Assembly (NCBI RefSeq): GCF_020873875.1
Contig: NZ_JAHWGU010000054.1
Coordinates: forward strand, 1 to 37,452
DNA length: 37,452 nt
Direction: 5' to 3'
Source of the DNA: Actinoplanes sp. DH11
GTDB lineage: Bacteria > Actinomycetota > Actinomycetes > Mycobacteriales > Micromonosporaceae
Shown: positions 1 through 7,051 of the stretch, piece by piece
How positions within the stretch are numbered: the stretch's first letter is position 1
How the letters are laid out: each line of letters begins with the position of its first letter
Program-made: the position numbers and the translations under genes
Notes under the pieces: generated by a model
Told to the model about the DNA's origin: nothing
The model's input: the letters and a program-made list of their open reading frames with translations, nothing else
Databases searched by the model: none

Positions 1-127
1 TCGCGGTCGAACTCAACGGCCGCCCACGCAAAACGCTCGGCTGGGACACCCCAGCCGAGCGCTTCGCTAAACTCCTGGCCGAAACCAGTTAATCAACCTG
101 TGTTGCAACGACCCCTGGAATCCGCCG
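1..127 (+). mobile_element. Right end of an IS30-family insertion sequence
   Basis: The window opens inside a transposase C-terminus (next entry). It is followed by a short tail containing GTGTTGCAACGACCCC, which resembles the terminal inverted repeat of actinobacterial IS30-family elements. The exact boundary near 127 is estimated, because the left end and target duplication lie outside the window. The next gene, a DUF6458 protein, ends only about 35 bp away, so the element sits directly behind that gene. Confidence 0.6.
3..92 (+). CDS. IS30-family transposase, C-terminal fragment (cut by window edge)
   Basis: Only the last 29 codons are present. They end with a TAA at 90-92. The residues LNGRPRKTLGW followed by DTPAERFAKLL match the conserved C-terminal end of IS30-family DDE transposases, where this segment closes the catalytic domain. 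The rest of the gene lies upstream of the window, so whether the element is intact cannot be judged. The family call rests on recognising this motif and on the terminal-repeat-like tail after the stop. Confidence 0.7.
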   Translation, partial: AVELNGRPRKTLGWDTPAERFAKLLAETS

Positions 128-161
128 TCAGCAGACCCGGGCCGTTGTCAGATCAGGTAGA

Positions 162-440
162 TCAGGAGTACGCCGGGGGCGGCGGCGGGGGGACGTCGTC
201 GCGACGAACCTCGCGGTATTCGCTGTAGCCCGCGCCGGCGGCCGGTGCCGCCTGCGTGCGGCTGACCACCGTACGGCGGCGGGTGTTCCAGAACCACAGT
301 GTGATGATCAGACCTGCCAGACCGGCCGCCATCAGGATCCAGCCGATCACACCGATGTCCAGGCCACTGATGTCCGCCTCCACGGCGAACGCCAGGATCG
401 CTCCCAGTGCGAGCAGGAAAATGCTTGCGCCGATGCCCAT
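162..440 (-). CDS. DUF6458 family small membrane protein
   Basis: A 92-residue protein starting MGIGASIFLL. It has two hydrophobic segments (about residues 4-22 and 28-50), then a basic WNTRRRTVV stretch and a polar tail ending in a run of six prolines. This arrangement matches the short actinobacterial DUF6458 membrane proteins, whose function is unknown. The ATG is preceded by a strong GAGGAGGG ribosome site. The gene diverges from the SixA-like phosphatase gene, and the two share a 113-bp intergenic region. An IS30-type element lies just beyond its 3' end, and no clear terminator is seen between them. Confidence 0.8.
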   Translation of the reverse strand: MGIGASIFLLALGAILAFAVEADISGLDIGVIGWILMAAGLAGLIITLWFWNTRRRTVVSRTQAAPAAGAGYSEYREVRRDDVPPPPPPAYS

Positions 441-553
441 CCGACCCTCCTCGGGTGGTGTCCGCCCGGCCGGGCACAGCGCTCGACCGTGGTGAATGCG
501 TCGATCAACCGTTTACCCGCCCGCCCGAAATTCCAATCAGGCAAGCTGTCCTC

Positions 554-1072
554 ATGATTTCGCGAACGCTGATCGTGCTGCGCCACGCCAAGGCCGAGAC
601 ACCCGGCGACCTCGTCGACTTCGACCGTGCGCTCACCGAGCGGGGCGAGTCCGACGCGGACGCCGCGGGCGCCTGGCTCGCGGATGAGCGGCTGCACCCG
701 GAGCTCGTGCTGTGTTCACCCGCGCGGCGTACCCGGCAGACCTGGCAGACCGCGGCGATCGCACTGGCACAGGGGGAGAACGGCCGGCCATCGCCCGAGG
801 TCCGATACGAGGAGAGCCTCTACCTGGCCGGCCGCACCGAGGTGTTCGACCTGCTCCGCCTCGTCCCGGACACGATCCGCACGGTCCTGCTGGTCGGCCA
901 CAACCCGACGGTGTCCGAAGTGTCGGCACTGCTGCTGCCGGACGACCAGTTCAGCGGCACCGTGATCGAGATGAAGACCGCCGGCCTCGCCGTGCACACC
1001 AGCGAGGAACCCTGGTCCGCTACCCAGCCCGGGGCGATGCGCCTGACCCGCCGGCACACCGCCCGGGGCTGA
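554..1072 (+). CDS. SixA-like histidine phosphatase family protein
   Basis: A 172-residue protein of the histidine phosphatase (phosphoglycerate mutase-like) superfamily, SixA branch. It shows the LRHAKAE motif near residue 9, with the phospho-accepting His, then CSPARRTRQT around residue 57 and VGHNP around residue 120, with the second catalytic His. SixA enzymes dephosphorylate phosphohistidine or small phosphoesters, but the substrate here cannot be told from sequence. The ATG at 554 is chosen because the family begins a few residues before the RHA motif; the longer upstream frame has no family similarity. The gene converges on the acyl-CoA dehydrogenase gene across a shared hairpin. Confidence 0.85.
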   Translation: MISRTLIVLRHAKAETPGDLVDFDRALTERGESDADAAGAWLADERLHPELVLCSPARRTRQTWQTAAIALAQGENGRPSPEVRYEESLYLAGRTEVFDLLRLVPDTIRTVLLVGHNPTVSEVSALLLPDDQFSGTVIEMKTAGLAVHTSEEPWSATQPGAMRLTRRHTARG

Positions 1073-1109
1073 GACCTTCCCTCGTTGCCCAGGGCGTCGA
1101 GCAATGAAC

Positions 1110-1153
1110 AAGACGAAGGCCGGCGGACACCGTTGTCCGCCGGCCTTCGTCTT
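1110..1153. terminator. Bidirectional intrinsic terminator
   Basis: A perfect 20-bp inverted repeat (1110-1129 and 1134-1153) with a 4-base CCGT loop. The arms begin AAGACGAAGG and end CCTTCGTCTT. It lies between the convergent phosphatase and acyl-CoA dehydrogenase genes. The A/T-richer stem ends give short U tracts in both directions. Confidence 0.9.
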
Positions 1154-1180
1154 TTCAGGAGAGTGGGAAAAGCTTGTGGA

Positions 1181-3037
1181 TCAGAACGCTTCCTCGGGCA
1201 GGTCCATCACGTCGAGGTTGGTGTTCTCGATGATGCGGCGGTCCGCGCCGATCCGGGGCAGGATCTCGCGGACGAAGAAGCGGGCCGCCGCGATCTTGCC
1301 GGTGTAGAAGGCCTTGTCCGCCTCCGACACCTCGCCGTTCAGGGCGTTGAGCGCCACCTCGGCCTGGCGCAGCAGCAGCCAGCCGAGCACGACGTCACCG
1401 AGGGCCAGCAGGACCCGGCGGGAGCTCAGGCCGACCTTGTAGAGCTCGCGGGCCTCGCCGCCCTGCACGGCCTGCAGCCAGCCCATCGTGACGCCGAGGA
1501 TCTGCTGCATCTCGCCGAGCGCCTTGCCCAGGCCCAGGCGCTCCTCCTTGAGCTGACCGTTGCCGGCCTCGCTCTCCACGAAGCCCTGGATCTCGGCGGC
1601 GACGATGCCGAGCGCCCGGCCGTTGTCCTTGACGATCTTGCGGAAGATCAGGTCGAGGCTCTGGATCGCGGTCGTGCCCTCGTACAGGGTGTCGATCTTC
1701 GCGTCCCGCACGTACTGCTCGAGCGGGTAGTCCTGCAGGAAGCCGGAACCACCGAAGGTCTGCAGCGACTCGGCACCGAGGAGTTCGTAGGCCCGCTCCG
1801 AGCCAACGCCCTTGACCAGCGGAAGCAGCAGGTCGTTGACCCGGCTCGCGGTCTTCTCGGCCTTCTCGTCGCCGGCGGCCTGCGCGATGGCGACCTTGTC
1901 CTGCCAGGTGGCGGTGTAGATGACCAGGGCGCGCAGGGCCTCGGCGTACGACTTCTGCATCAGCAGCGAGCGGCGTACGTCCGGGTGGTGGGTGATGGTG
2001 ACCCGCGGCGCGGCCTTGTCGGTGTTCTGCACCAGGTCCGCGCCCTGTACGCGGTTCTTCGCGTACTCCAGCGCGTTGAGGTAACCCGTCGACAGGGTCG
2101 CGATCGCCTTCGTGCCGACCATCATCCGGGCGTACTCAATGATCATGAACATCTGGCGGATGCCCTGGTGCACGTCGCCGAGCAGCCAGCCCTTGGCCGG
2201 GGTGCCGTGCTCGCCGAAGGTCATCTCGCAGGTGTTCGAGACTTTGAGGCCCATCTTGTGCTCGACGTTCGTGGCGTAGACGCCGTTGCGCTCGCCCAGC
2301 TCGCCGGTCGCCGGGTCGAAGTGGTACTTCGGCACGATGAACAGCGACAGGCCCTTGGTGCCGGGGCCACCCACGCCCTCGACGCCGACCGGGCGGGCGA
2401 GGACGTAGTGGATGATGTTGTCGGTGAGGTCGTGCTCACCCGAGGTGATGAAGCGCTTGACACCCTCGATGTGCCACGAGCCGTCGGGCTGCGGGATCGC
2501 CCGGGCGCGACCGGCGCCGACGTCCGAGCCGGCGTCCGGCTCGGTGAGCACCATGGTGGAGCCCCACTGCTTCTCGACGAAGAGCTTCGCCCACTCCTTC
2601 TGCTCCTCGGTGCCCTCGGTCCAGACCACGTGGGCGAAGGAGGGGCCGGAGGAGTACATCCAGACCGGGGCGTTGGCGCCCAGGATCTGCTCCGCGATGG
2701 CCCAGTAGAGGGTGCGCGGCGCGAAGGTGCCACCGAGCCCGCTGGGCAGGTCGAGCCGCCAGAACTCGGAGGCCATGAACGTCTCGTACGACTTCTTGAA
2801 CGCCTCCGGCAGTGGCGCGGTGTGCGTCGCGGGGTCGAAGACCGGCGGGTTGCGGTCCGCGTCGGTGTAGCTGGACGCGAGATCCTCGCGGGCCAGGCGG
2901 TTCACCTCGGCGAGCACGTCGCGCGCGGACTCCACATCCATCTCGTCGAACGGCGCCTGGCCGTACGCGCTTGCGGTCCCGAACACCTCGAAGAGGTTGA
3001 ACTGGAGGTCACGAAGGTTGCTCTTGTAGTGCGTCAT
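1181..3037 (-). CDS. FadE-type acyl-CoA dehydrogenase
   Basis: A 618-residue acyl-CoA dehydrogenase of the large class (about 600 residues), resembling mycobacterial FadE5. It catalyses the FAD-dependent alpha,beta-dehydrogenation that opens beta-oxidation, passing electrons to ETF. Visible features are an N-terminal extension with an MTHYKSNLRDLQFNLFEV start, the FAD/substrate segment VLTEPDAGSDVG, a KRFITSGEHD segment, and LYEGTTAIQ, whose Glu453 is the expected catalytic base. The ATG at 3037 is typical of the family. Two copies of a TTACC-N4-RGTAR operator lie 30-70 bp upstream, suggesting repression by a fatty-acid-responsive regulator. The same operator precedes the EtfD-like gene at 11599-13746. 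Confidence 0.93.
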   Translation of the reverse strand: MTHYKSNLRDLQFNLFEVFGTASAYGQAPFDEMDVESARDVLAEVNRLAREDLASSYTDADRNPPVFDPATHTAPLPEAFKKSYETFMASEFWRLDLPSGLGGTFAPRTLYWAIAEQILGANAPVWMYSSGPSFAHVVWTEGTEEQKEWAKLFVEKQWGSTMVLTEPDAGSDVGAGRARAIPQPDGSWHIEGVKRFITSGEHDLTDNIIHYVLARPVGVEGVGGPGTKGLSLFIVPKYHFDPATGELGERNGVYATNVEHKMGLKVSNTCEMTFGEHGTPAKGWLLGDVHQGIRQMFMIIEYARMMVGTKAIATLSTGYLNALEYAKNRVQGADLVQNTDKAAPRVTITHHPDVRRSLLMQKSYAEALRALVIYTATWQDKVAIAQAAGDEKAEKTASRVNDLLLPLVKGVGSERAYELLGAESLQTFGGSGFLQDYPLEQYVRDAKIDTLYEGTTAIQSLDLIFRKIVKDNGRALGIVAAEIQGFVESEAGNGQLKEERLGLGKALGEMQQILGVTMGWLQAVQGGEARELYKVGLSSRRVLLALGDVVLGWLLLRQAEVALNALNGEVSEADKAFYTGKIAAARFFVREILPRIGADRRIIENTNLDVMDLPEEAF

Positions 3038-3066
3038 GGTGCTTCCGCCCCGCTCTCCGGACGCGA

Positions 3067-3105
3067 GTTACCCGTCAGTAACCCCACTGTATTACCCATC
3101 GGTAG
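3067..3105. promoter_or_regulatory. Tandem operator upstream of acyl-CoA dehydrogenase
   Basis: Two 14-bp dyads occur 24 bp apart. The first, GTTACCCGTCAGTAAC (3067-3082), contains TTACC-CGTC-AGTAA. The second is TTACC-CATC-GGTAG (3092-3105). They lie 30-68 bp upstream of the ATG at 3037 on the minus strand, where a repressor could cover the promoter. The size and symmetry fit a TetR-type regulator site. A third copy lies at 13786-13799 before the EtfD-like gene. Confidence 0.65.
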
Positions 3106-3321
3106 CAACCGACAAGCCGGTCAGGATTTTGTGTCGAACCCACCGGGCAGGCGACCCTGTCCGTCGGTTCGTGGGTCAAACGTCACCGATCAGGTGGATG
3201 GCCGGACAGCCGTTCGGCCATTTGCGTGCTTCAACCCGGGAACCACGTATCGCGGACCGGAGAACTTCGTTTCCTGGATAGACAGCGGAGAACGTTTCGC
3301 CGAAGACCACAGGGGGACGCC

Positions 3322-3477
3322 GTGTTCGCCACCATCAAGAACCTGATCCCGGAGCCGCGTCAGGCCAACCAGCCCCGCCACTACGTCGGACGGCATCGCC
3401 AGCCGGAGACTGTCCCACCGACGCCGGCCCCGACCTCCCCGGCCGCGCCGGGAGAGCCCGAGGAAAGCACCGTCTAA
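3322..3477 (+). CDS. Small hypothetical protein, 51 aa
   Basis: An open frame starting with GTG at 3322, with an AGGGGG ribosome site 5 bases upstream. It encodes a short N-terminal segment (VFATIKNLIPEPRQ), then a His/Arg/Gln-rich middle and a Pro/Ala-rich tail. No signal peptide or membrane segment is seen, and I do not recognise the family. Its TAA (3475-3477) overlaps the stop codon of the convergent phosphatase gene. The strong ribosome site and coding-like codon use support a real gene. The leader is about 280 bp from the divergent acyl-CoA dehydrogenase start and includes a 7-bp hairpin (3198-3221). Confidence 0.5.
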   Translation: MFATIKNLIPEPRQANQPRHYVGRHRQPETVPPTPAPTSPAAPGEPEESTV

Positions 3478-4619
3478 CTGCCGGCGGCGCCGACTTCCCA
3501 ACTCGGCACCGGGACGGCAGCGTCGCCGTCCGGGCCCACATATTCCAGCAGGACCAGGGCGATGTCGTCCTCGAGCCGGCCGTAGACCCAGTCGACGAGC
3601 GCGGACTCCAGCGACGCCAAGCCGTCACCGACCGTGCCATGACCGAGCAGACGCCACGCCCGGTCCGCGGTCGGGAAGAACTCGCCCTCCCGGCGGGCCT
3701 CGCCAAGCCCGTCGGTGAACAGCAGCAGCCGGTCGCCCGGCTCCAGCCGCTCCACGCGCGCCTTGACCTCAGGCATGAAGCCGAGCGGCGGAGCCGGCGC
3801 CGGCGGCTCCAGCGGGATGACCTGACCGCGGCGCAGCAGCAACGGGGCCGGGTGTCCACAGTTGACGATCGTCAGCGTGCCACCGCGCTCCTCGACCAGG
3901 GCCGCCGTCACGAAATCCTCGTCACCCACGCTGCGGGCCACCGCGCGGTCCAGGTCCGCGACGATCGAACGAAGATCAGCCCGCTCGTACGCGACATGCC
4001 GGTACGACCCGAGCACGATGCTGGCCAGCCGGACCGCGTCCAGGCCCTTCCCGCGCACGTCACCGATGATGATCCGGACACCGTACGGCGTGTTGAGCGC
4101 CTCGTAGAGGTCACCGCCGATGTCCGCCGCCGCGGTGGCCGAGATGTAGCGCCCGGCGACCGAGAGTGCTCCCACCTGCGGTCCGATCGGACGTAGCACC
4201 GCCTGCTGGGCGACGGCCGCGAGACGCAGCAGCTCCGCGATCCGCTCGGCCTGCCGCTGCCGGATGGTCGCACCTGCCGCGGCCACCCCGGTCGCCAGCA
4301 GGACGCCCATCAGATTGATCAGGCCGGACATGCCGTGCACCCCGGCCGAACCGACGAGGACGGCGCCGACCACCGTCGCGACCACGCCGACGCCGAGCAC
4401 CACCTGCCAGACCGCGAAGACCGCGGCCACGAACGGGACAGCCGCGAGCAGGCCGACGAACTGGGCGGAACTGTCGTCACCGACCTCCACGGCGGACACG
4501 ACAGCGAGCAGCACGAAGGCCGCGCCGAGGCCGGCGCGGTTCCCTGGGCTCATCGGGCGTGGACCCGGCAGCAACGTAGGCATAGTTCCGCCGAACAGCA
4601 TGCCCGATCCGCGGGTCAT
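3474..4619 (-). CDS. Membrane-bound PP2C/SpoIIE-family serine phosphatase (RsbU-like)
   Basis: A protein of up to 381 residues. The N-terminal third carries about four hydrophobic helices (residues ~30-125), and the C-terminal domain (~145-370) is a SpoIIE-type PP2C phosphatase. Metal-binding motifs are visible: ADIGGDLYEA, IGDVRGKGLDA, LLLFTDGLGEAR and LEDDIALVLL. Such enzymes typically dephosphorylate anti-sigma-factor antagonists and so control alternative sigma factors. No antagonist, RsbW kinase or sigma gene lies nearby. The start is uncertain: ATG codons at 4619, 4601 and 4583 are all in frame, and the last has a GGCGGA upstream. The gene diverges from a phosphoribosyltransferase gene. 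Confidence 0.85.
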   Translation of the reverse strand: MTRGSGMLFGGTMPTLLPGPRPMSPGNRAGLGAAFVLLAVVSAVEVGDDSSAQFVGLLAAVPFVAAVFAVWQVVLGVGVVATVVGAVLVGSAGVHGMSGLINLMGVLLATGVAAAGATIRQRQAERIAELLRLAAVAQQAVLRPIGPQVGALSVAGRYISATAAADIGGDLYEALNTPYGVRIIIGDVRGKGLDAVRLASIVLGSYRHVAYERADLRSIVADLDRAVARSVGDEDFVTAALVEERGGTLTIVNCGHPAPLLLRRGQVIPLEPPAPAPPLGFMPEVKARVERLEPGDRLLLFTDGLGEARREGEFFPTADRAWRLLGHGTVGDGLASLESALVDWVYGRLEDDIALVLLEYVGPDGDAAVPVPSWEVGAAGS

Positions 4620-4725
4620 CGGGCATCATCTTGACCCCTAGGCTGAGGCGGTTCTGACCGCCCGTCAGCATCGGCGTCATTCGGTCGGTCCAAGGAAAAC
4701 CGGATCCCGGTGACAGGATGTCGGT

Positions 4726-5268
4726 GTGACATCCGATCTCCGTGACCTTCTGCGCGCCGAGTTCCGCTGGACCAACCCCGGCGGGAACAGCGAATATCTC
4801 GTCAGTGACCGGTCCGGCTGGTGGCGCGAGCCCCGGATCCTGGACGGTGTGGGCGCGGCACTCGGCGATCTCTTCCGGGACGGACGTCCCACCGTCGTGG
4901 TCTCGCCGGAAGTCACCGGATTCATGCTCGGCCCGCTCGTGGCGCGCGCGCTCGGTGTCGGCTTCGTCGAGGCGTACCGGGCCGGCGCCCGGCGACCCAT
5001 CGCCGAACCGATGATCTGGGCCGAGGTTCCGGCGGACCACCGCGGCGACGTGCAGCACCTCGGTGTCCGGGAACGATTGGTCGGGCCGGCCGACCGGGTG
5101 CTCGTCGTGGACGACTGGGCGGTGACCGGCGCACAGGCCCGGGGGCTGCGTAACCTCTTCGGCGACCGGTACCTGGGCGCGGCGGTGATCGTGGACGAGT
5201 GCCCGCCCGAGGTCTCAGCCGAACTCAACGTTCGAGGTCTGCTGACCGGTTCTGATCTGGACCCCTGA
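4726..5268 (+). CDS. Phosphoribosyltransferase family protein
   Basis: A 180-residue type I phosphoribosyltransferase-fold protein. The PRPP-binding signature appears as VLVVDDWAVTGAQ (about residues 125-137), with the paired acidic residues followed by a T-G-x-Q turn. The upstream SPEVTGFMLGPLVARALGVGF segment matches the earlier part of the fold. It resembles adenine/orotate PRTases in outline but lacks enough features to name the base, and it may be regulatory. GTG at 4726 is used, with an ACAGGA-like ribosome site about 10 bases upstream. It stands alone, diverging from the SpoIIE-type phosphatase gene and converging on the YciI gene 21 bp away. Confidence 0.75.
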   Translation: MTSDLRDLLRAEFRWTNPGGNSEYLVSDRSGWWREPRILDGVGAALGDLFRDGRPTVVVSPEVTGFMLGPLVARALGVGFVEAYRAGARRPIAEPMIWAEVPADHRGDVQHLGVRERLVGPADRVLVVDDWAVTGAQARGLRNLFGDRYLGAAVIVDECPPEVSAELNVRGLLTGSDLDP

Positions 5269-5289
5269 AGGCGGGCGTCGCCGAAGTTT

Positions 5290-5586
5290 TCAGGCGTCGC
5301 GTCGGACCCGCTCGTATCCGGCGAGCGCGCCCCGGGTCGGGATCCAGCCAGTGGCGGTGTACTCGGCCAGGCCGCGCAGCACGTAAGGGTCCTCGGCCAT
5401 CGCCGCGTGCGCCTCGGCCTCGGTGTCCACGTCCAGCAGGATGACGCCGCCGGCGGGCGGGTCCTGGCGGCCGGCGGTCACGGAGAGGCCACGCTCCTCC
5501 AGACCAGCGACGAAGGCGAGGTGGTCCTCGCGGGCGGCGTCCACCTCGGCGAGCGGCTTCAGGTACTTCGAAATCATCAGATACAC
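5290..5586 (-). CDS. YciI family protein
   Basis: A 98-residue protein with the ferredoxin-like YciI fold, reading VYLMISKYLKPLAEVD at the start and ending with a GALAGYERVRRDA tail. The EDHLAF segment after KPLAEVD carries the conserved His, and an ILLDVDTEAEAHAAMAEDPY segment forms the second half. YciI-like proteins are small dimeric proteins with mostly undefined enzymatic roles. GTG at 5586 is chosen because it keeps the first beta strand intact; ATG at 5577 would remove it. The much longer upstream frame is non-homologous. dcd ends 85 bp upstream on the same strand. Confidence 0.75.
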   Translation of the reverse strand: MYLMISKYLKPLAEVDAAREDHLAFVAGLEERGLSVTAGRQDPPAGGVILLDVDTEAEAHAAMAEDPYVLRGLAEYTATGWIPTRGALAGYERVRRDA

Positions 5587-5671
5587 GCTGCTGATCGTAG
5601 TTGCCCGAGCCGCCCGGCGGCGGCGGTCGTCCTGCCCGGCGGCGGCCGGGCGCGCTAGGTGGTCGGGCGCG

Positions 5672-6250
5672 CTAGGCGGTCGGCCAGGTGCGGAAGTTGA
5701 GCGCCGAACGGCTCGGCGTCGGGCCACGCTGCCCCTGGTAGCGGGATCCGTAGACGGACGAGCCGTACGGGTGCTCGGCCGGGCTGGACAACCGGAAGAT
5801 GCACAGCTGGCCGATCTTCATGCCCGGCCACAGCTTGATCGGCAGGTTCGCCACATTGGAGAGTTCCAGCGTCACGTGCCCGGAGAAGCCCGGGTCGATG
5901 AAGCCCGCCGTCGAGTGAGTGAGCAGGCCGAGACGACCCAAGCTGCTCTTGCCCTCCAACCGAGCCGCCAGGGCCTGACCGAGACTGATCACCTCTAGGG
6001 TGGACGCCAGCACGAACTCGCCCGGGTGCAACACGAACGGCTGGCCGTCCACGACCTCCACCTCGGCGGTCAGCTCGTCCTGCTGCTCGGCCGGGTCGAT
6101 GTGGGTGTACAGGTGATTGTTGAACACCCGGAAGAAGCGGTCCAGCCGCACGTCGATGCTGGACGGCTGCATGAGCGACGGCTCGAACGGCTCCAGCGAG
6201 AGATCGCCTGATTTGATCTCGGAGACCAGGTCACGGTCGGAGAGCAGCAT
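5672..6250 (-). CDS. dcd: dCTP deaminase (probably dUMP-forming)
   Basis: A 192-residue protein, nearly the same length as the M. tuberculosis Dcd. It has MLLSDRDLVSEI at the N-terminus, the QPSSIDVRLD motif, EGKSSLGRLGL (nucleotide-binding/catalytic Ser-Arg segment), HSTAGFIDPGFSGH with the catalytic Glu strand following, and QRGPTPSRS at the C-terminus. The mycobacterial enzyme is bifunctional, deaminating dCTP and hydrolysing dUTP to dUMP. The close motif match suggests the same here, supplying dUMP for thymidylate synthesis and keeping uracil out of DNA. The ATG at 6250 is the family start; the longer frame is a shadow. A perfect SOS box lies 48 bp upstream. Confidence 0.95.
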   Translation of the reverse strand: MLLSDRDLVSEIKSGDLSLEPFEPSLMQPSSIDVRLDRFFRVFNNHLYTHIDPAEQQDELTAEVEVVDGQPFVLHPGEFVLASTLEVISLGQALAARLEGKSSLGRLGLLTHSTAGFIDPGFSGHVTLELSNVANLPIKLWPGMKIGQLCIFRLSSPAEHPYGSSVYGSRYQGQRGPTPSRSALNFRTWPTA

Positions 6251-6297
6251 CGCAACACCATACCGACCAGCCCATATCGGCGTGTTCGGTGGCTGTG

Positions 6298-6313
6298 TCG
6301 AACGTATGTTCGA
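6298..6313. promoter_or_regulatory. SOS (LexA) box
   Basis: TCGAACGTATGTTCGA has perfect 6-bp arms around a 4-base centre, exactly the actinobacterial LexA consensus TCGAAC-N4-GTTCGA. It ends 12 bp before the PNPOx-like start (6326) and lies 48 bp before the dcd start (6250, opposite strand). It is therefore well placed to repress the PNPOx gene, and possibly dcd. Confidence 0.8.
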
Positions 6314-6319
6314 TAGACT
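6314..6319 (+). promoter_or_regulatory. -10 element of a leaderless promoter
   Basis: TAGACT abuts the SOS box and ends 6 bases before the ATG at 6326, so transcription would begin at or next to the start codon. No ribosome site is present, only CCCCC, which is consistent with a leaderless mRNA. No convincing -35 hexamer is seen. Confidence 0.5.
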
Positions 6320-6325
6320 TCCCCC

Positions 6326-6832
6326 ATGGCTTCCTGGTCCGACTTCGCCGCCGCCGAGCCGATGCTCGCCGCCGGCATCCGTGCGCTCCTGCAGCAATAC
6401 GGTCCCGGCATGGGCTACCTCGCCACCGTCCGCGCCGACGGCGCCCCCCGCGTGCACCCGGTCTCCCCGGTCTTCGCCGACGGCGGGCTCTACTGCTTCA
6501 TCGTGGACTCACCGAAACGCCGCGACCTCGAGCGCGACGGGCGATACGCCCTCCACGCCTACCCGCCGGAGGACAACGACGACGAGGCCGCCATCACAGG
6601 CCGCGCCATCACCGTCACCGACCCCCTCGTGACCACCCGCCTGGCCGGCGCCCTGCACGCCTCCCCCGACATCGACTGGCGCCTGTTCGAGCTCACCGTC
6701 GAGACCGCCATGCTCCGCCACCACGGCCCCGCCGGCGCCCTGCCCCTGGCCGCGTCGCCCTTCACCCCCGCCTACGCACAGACCTGGCGGGCCCCGCAGA
6801 ACTTACGACGCACGCTCGCCATCGCAAGCTGA
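6326..6832 (+). CDS. Pyridoxamine 5'-phosphate oxidase-like (split beta-barrel flavin-binding) protein
   Basis: A 168-residue protein of the PNPOx-like split barrel fold. The GMGYLATVRADGAPRVHPVSP segment (residues ~32-52) is the typical flavin/F420-binding strand pair. It is followed by LYCFIVDSPKRRDLERDGRYALH, which matches the barrel core. Members bind FMN, F420 or haem and act as reductases or oxidases on varied substrates; the cofactor cannot be decided here. It is preceded by a perfect LexA box and a -10 element with no ribosome site, so it is probably DNA-damage inducible and leaderless. The gene diverges from dcd and is followed by tRNA-Gly 53 bp downstream. Confidence 0.85.
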   Translation: MASWSDFAAAEPMLAAGIRALLQQYGPGMGYLATVRADGAPRVHPVSPVFADGGLYCFIVDSPKRRDLERDGRYALHAYPPEDNDDEAAITGRAITVTDPLVTTRLAGALHASPDIDWRLFELTVETAMLRHHGPAGALPLAASPFTPAYAQTWRAPQNLRRTLAIAS

Positions 6833-6869
6833 CAGCGGGGCGGTGGCACCACCGGACCGGCCAATCAGG

Positions 6870-6875
6870 TACAGT
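6870..6875 (+). promoter_or_regulatory. -10 element for tRNA-Gly
   Basis: TACAGT ends 10 bases before the mature tRNA 5' end at 6886, a spacing that leaves a very short 5' leader. No strong -35 element is seen. Confidence 0.4.
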
Positions 6876-6885
6876 GGGGCCGCTT

Positions 6886-6956
6886 GCGGGTGTAGTTCAA
6901 TGGCAGAACATCAGCTTCCCAAGCTGACAGTGCGGGTTCGATTCCCGTCACCCGCT
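6886..6956 (+). tRNA. tRNA-Gly (anticodon CCC)
   Basis: Acceptor arms GCGGGTG and CACCCGC pair with a U discriminator. The D arm (GTTCAATGGCAGAAC), a 5-bp anticodon stem around the loop TTCCCAA, and the T arm (GCGGG-TTCGATT-CCCGT) are all present. The loop places CCC at positions 34-36, reading GGG glycine codons. No CCA is encoded. Confidence 0.95.
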
Positions 6957-6965
6957 CGTCCCGGA

Positions 6966-7000
6966 GTCCCTGTGTCCGCAGAACGCGCGGACATGGGGAC
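6966..7000 (+). terminator. tRNA-Gly terminator hairpin
   Basis: GTCCC-TGTGTCCGC pairs with GCGGACA-T-GGGGAC around a short AGAAC-containing loop, directly after the tRNA. The equivalent hairpin after tRNA-Leu has compensatory stem changes. Confidence 0.7.
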
Positions 7001-7051
7001 TTCGCCATTTCTGCTTAGGGGCCGAGCCCCCGGACCCCGCGGTGCGATGGG
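6968..7051 (+). repeat. Post-tRNA conserved element, copy 1
   Basis: This block starts CCCTGTGTCCGCAGAA, continues with CTTCGCCAT and a GGGGCCGAGCCCCC hairpin, and ends CGGTGCGATGGG. It aligns over its full length with 28025-28110 behind tRNA-Leu. It therefore holds a terminator plus a second short GC hairpin. Confidence 0.65.

Noticed and set aside
1085..3346. 753-codon plus-strand frame opposite the acyl-CoA dehydrogenase gene
   Set aside because: It is the antisense shadow of a well-recognised gene; the residues (long runs of Arg, Val, Leu and Gly) match no family.
6289..6927. Out-of-frame 212-codon frame across the PNPOx gene
   Set aside because: It reads Arg-rich and overlaps both the PNPOx gene and the tRNA; the PNPOx frame is the real one.
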